64,000 nucleotides of DNA from the NCBI RefSeq assembly GCF_019933235.1, contig NZ_CP082945.1, forward strand, positions 2,542,001-2,606,000. Reading direction: 5' to 3'. This document shows positions 63,451-64,000 of the stretch, one piece after another. Source of the DNA: Streptomyces angustmyceticus (GTDB lineage Bacteria; Actinomycetota; Actinomycetes; Streptomycetales; Streptomycetaceae). The translations under genes and the position numbers were made by a program. Within the stretch, counting starts at the first letter, position 1; every line of letters starts with the position of its first letter. The notes below the pieces were generated by a model. It searched no databases. It was given only the letters and a program-made list of their open reading frames with translations, and had not been told where the DNA came from.

Positions 63451-64000
63451 TCAGCCGGCCATCCGCCGGTCCGCCTCGTCGAGGCGCTCCGCGATGGTCC
63501 CGTTGATGACCTCGTCGCCGATCCGGACCTGGACTCCGCCGAGGACCTCGGGGTCCACGTCGAGGTTCAGGTGGATCTGCCGTCCGTACAGCTGCGCCAG
63601 GGCGGCGCCGAGGCGCTGCCGCTGCCCTTCGCTGAGGGGCGCCGCGGAGGTGACCACCGCGACCATCCGGTCCCGGCGGCTCGCCGCCAGCTTGGAGAGG
63701 GCGTCGAGCCCCGCTTCCAGGCTACGGCCCCGCGGCCGTACGACAAGGCGGATCACGACGCGCTCGGTGACCGGGTTCGCCCGGCCGCCCAGCAGCGTGT
63801 GCAGCAGCTCCGTCTTGGCCGCGACCGACGCGTTCCGGTCGGTCAGCGCACGCCGCAGCTCGCCGTTGGAGCTGACGATCCGGCCGAACCGGAACAGCTC
63901 GTCCTCGACGTCGTCGAGCTGGCCGGCCCGCTGGGCGGCGACGAGGTCGGCGCTGTAGGCCAGCTCCTCGAGCGCGTCCGTCAGGTCACGCGAGCCCGAC
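63451..64000 (-). CDS. atpH: ATP synthase delta subunit (5' part beyond window)
   Basis: The frame is open from 63451 to the window end, giving the C-terminal ~182 residues. The visible part includes the peripheral-stalk C-terminal domain with RLVVRPRGRSLEAGLDALSK, GQRQRLGAALAQLYGRQI and VNGGV-like VQVRIGDEVINGTIAERL, the typical end of delta. Delta links F1 to the stator b subunit. The rest, and probably atpB, atpE and atpF, lie outside. Confidence 0.93.
   Translation of the reverse strand, partial: SGSRDLTDALEELAYSADLVAAQRAGQLDDVEDELFRFGRIVSSNGELRRALTDRNASVAAKTELLHTLLGGRANPVTERVVIRLVVRPRGRSLEAGLDALSKLAASRRDRMVAVVTSAAPLSEGQRQRLGAALAQLYGRQIHLNLDVDPEVLGGVQVRIGDEVINGTIAERLDEADRRMAG

Overview
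The window is a GC-rich actinobacterial chromosome segment, almost certainly from a Streptomyces. Third codon positions are strongly G/C and GTG starts are frequent. It carries genus hallmarks: the coiled-coil polarity proteins Scy and FilP side by side, isobutyryl-CoA mutase, NucS-type mismatch repair, and DUF6230/DUF6114 and DUF3817 proteins. Gene order matches, from memory, the conserved core region of S. coelicolor from about SCO5426 (pfkA) down to the ATP synthase operon. I saw no rRNA, tRNA, CRISPR array, transposase or prophage genes.

Layout. 0-8 kb: the 3' part of an FtsX/MacB-type permease, then central carbon genes pfkA (minus) facing away from pta-ackA-pyk (plus). 7.8-10.4 kb: a minus-strand operon encoding DUF6230, DUF6114 and a Ser/Pro-rich membrane-anchored protein. 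11-13 kb: a YbbN-like thioredoxin/TPR protein and a TetR regulator with two inverted repeats between them. 13.1-17.5 kb: an accessory-looking island, a MurG-like glycosyltransferase translationally coupled to a LegB-like sugar-nucleotide 4,6-dehydratase, divergent from an OmpR-type two-component system with a direct repeat in the shared promoter. 17.5-20.7 kb: an orphan type VII secretion substrate set (WXG100, CpnT-like N-terminal domain, small acidic protein) and a membrane protein.

20.7-29.8 kb: isobutyryl-CoA mutase large subunit, two DUF3817 membrane proteins, MarR, MFS and ArsR genes, a thiamine-binding protein, and three coupled AIM24 genes. 29.9-32.8 kb: a second OmpR-type two-component system divergent from a PepSY-domain protein, with three CTTCAG repeats between them. 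32.8-33.5 kb: non-coding DNA dominated by a long imperfect inverted repeat. 33.5-36.3 kb: meaB, a thiolase and methylmalonyl-CoA epimerase. 36.5-41.8 kb: scy and filP. 42-46.6 kb: two related ABC-2 exporters, the second with an unusual repeat-bearing N-terminal tail on its permease. 46.7-54.1 kb: a small zinc-ribbon-like protein, an LLM-class oxidoreductase, an SCO5389-family protein, nucS, a STAND-like membrane ATPase, a STAS protein and a 3-hydroxybutyryl-CoA dehydrogenase. 54.1-54.7 kb: a probable deletion scar. 54.7-58.6 kb: PduO-type adenosyltransferase, a membrane protein, a NarL-type two-component system and DUF2550. 58.7-64 kb: atpHAGDC (atpH cut by the window end).

Functional themes. 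pfkA, pta, ackA and pyk handle lower glycolysis and acetate overflow, and the atp operon makes ATP. icmA, meaB, mce, the thiolase, the 3-hydroxyacyl-CoA dehydrogenase and the cobalamin adenosyltransferase together form a dispersed B12-dependent short-chain acyl-CoA network. It interconverts isobutyryl-, butyryl-, acetoacetyl- and methylmalonyl-CoA, the precursors of polyketides and valine/butyrate catabolism. Several genes (pyk, the 29.3 kb MarR, the first ABC ATPase, nucS and the adenosyltransferase) have a TAGNNT-like -10 box 7-8 bases before the start codon, suggesting leaderless mRNAs. The least described parts are the MurG-like/LegB-like/two-component island, the orphan type VII substrates, the Asp-rich sensor/PepSY pair, and the permease tail with GTM(M/T)LQ repeats.
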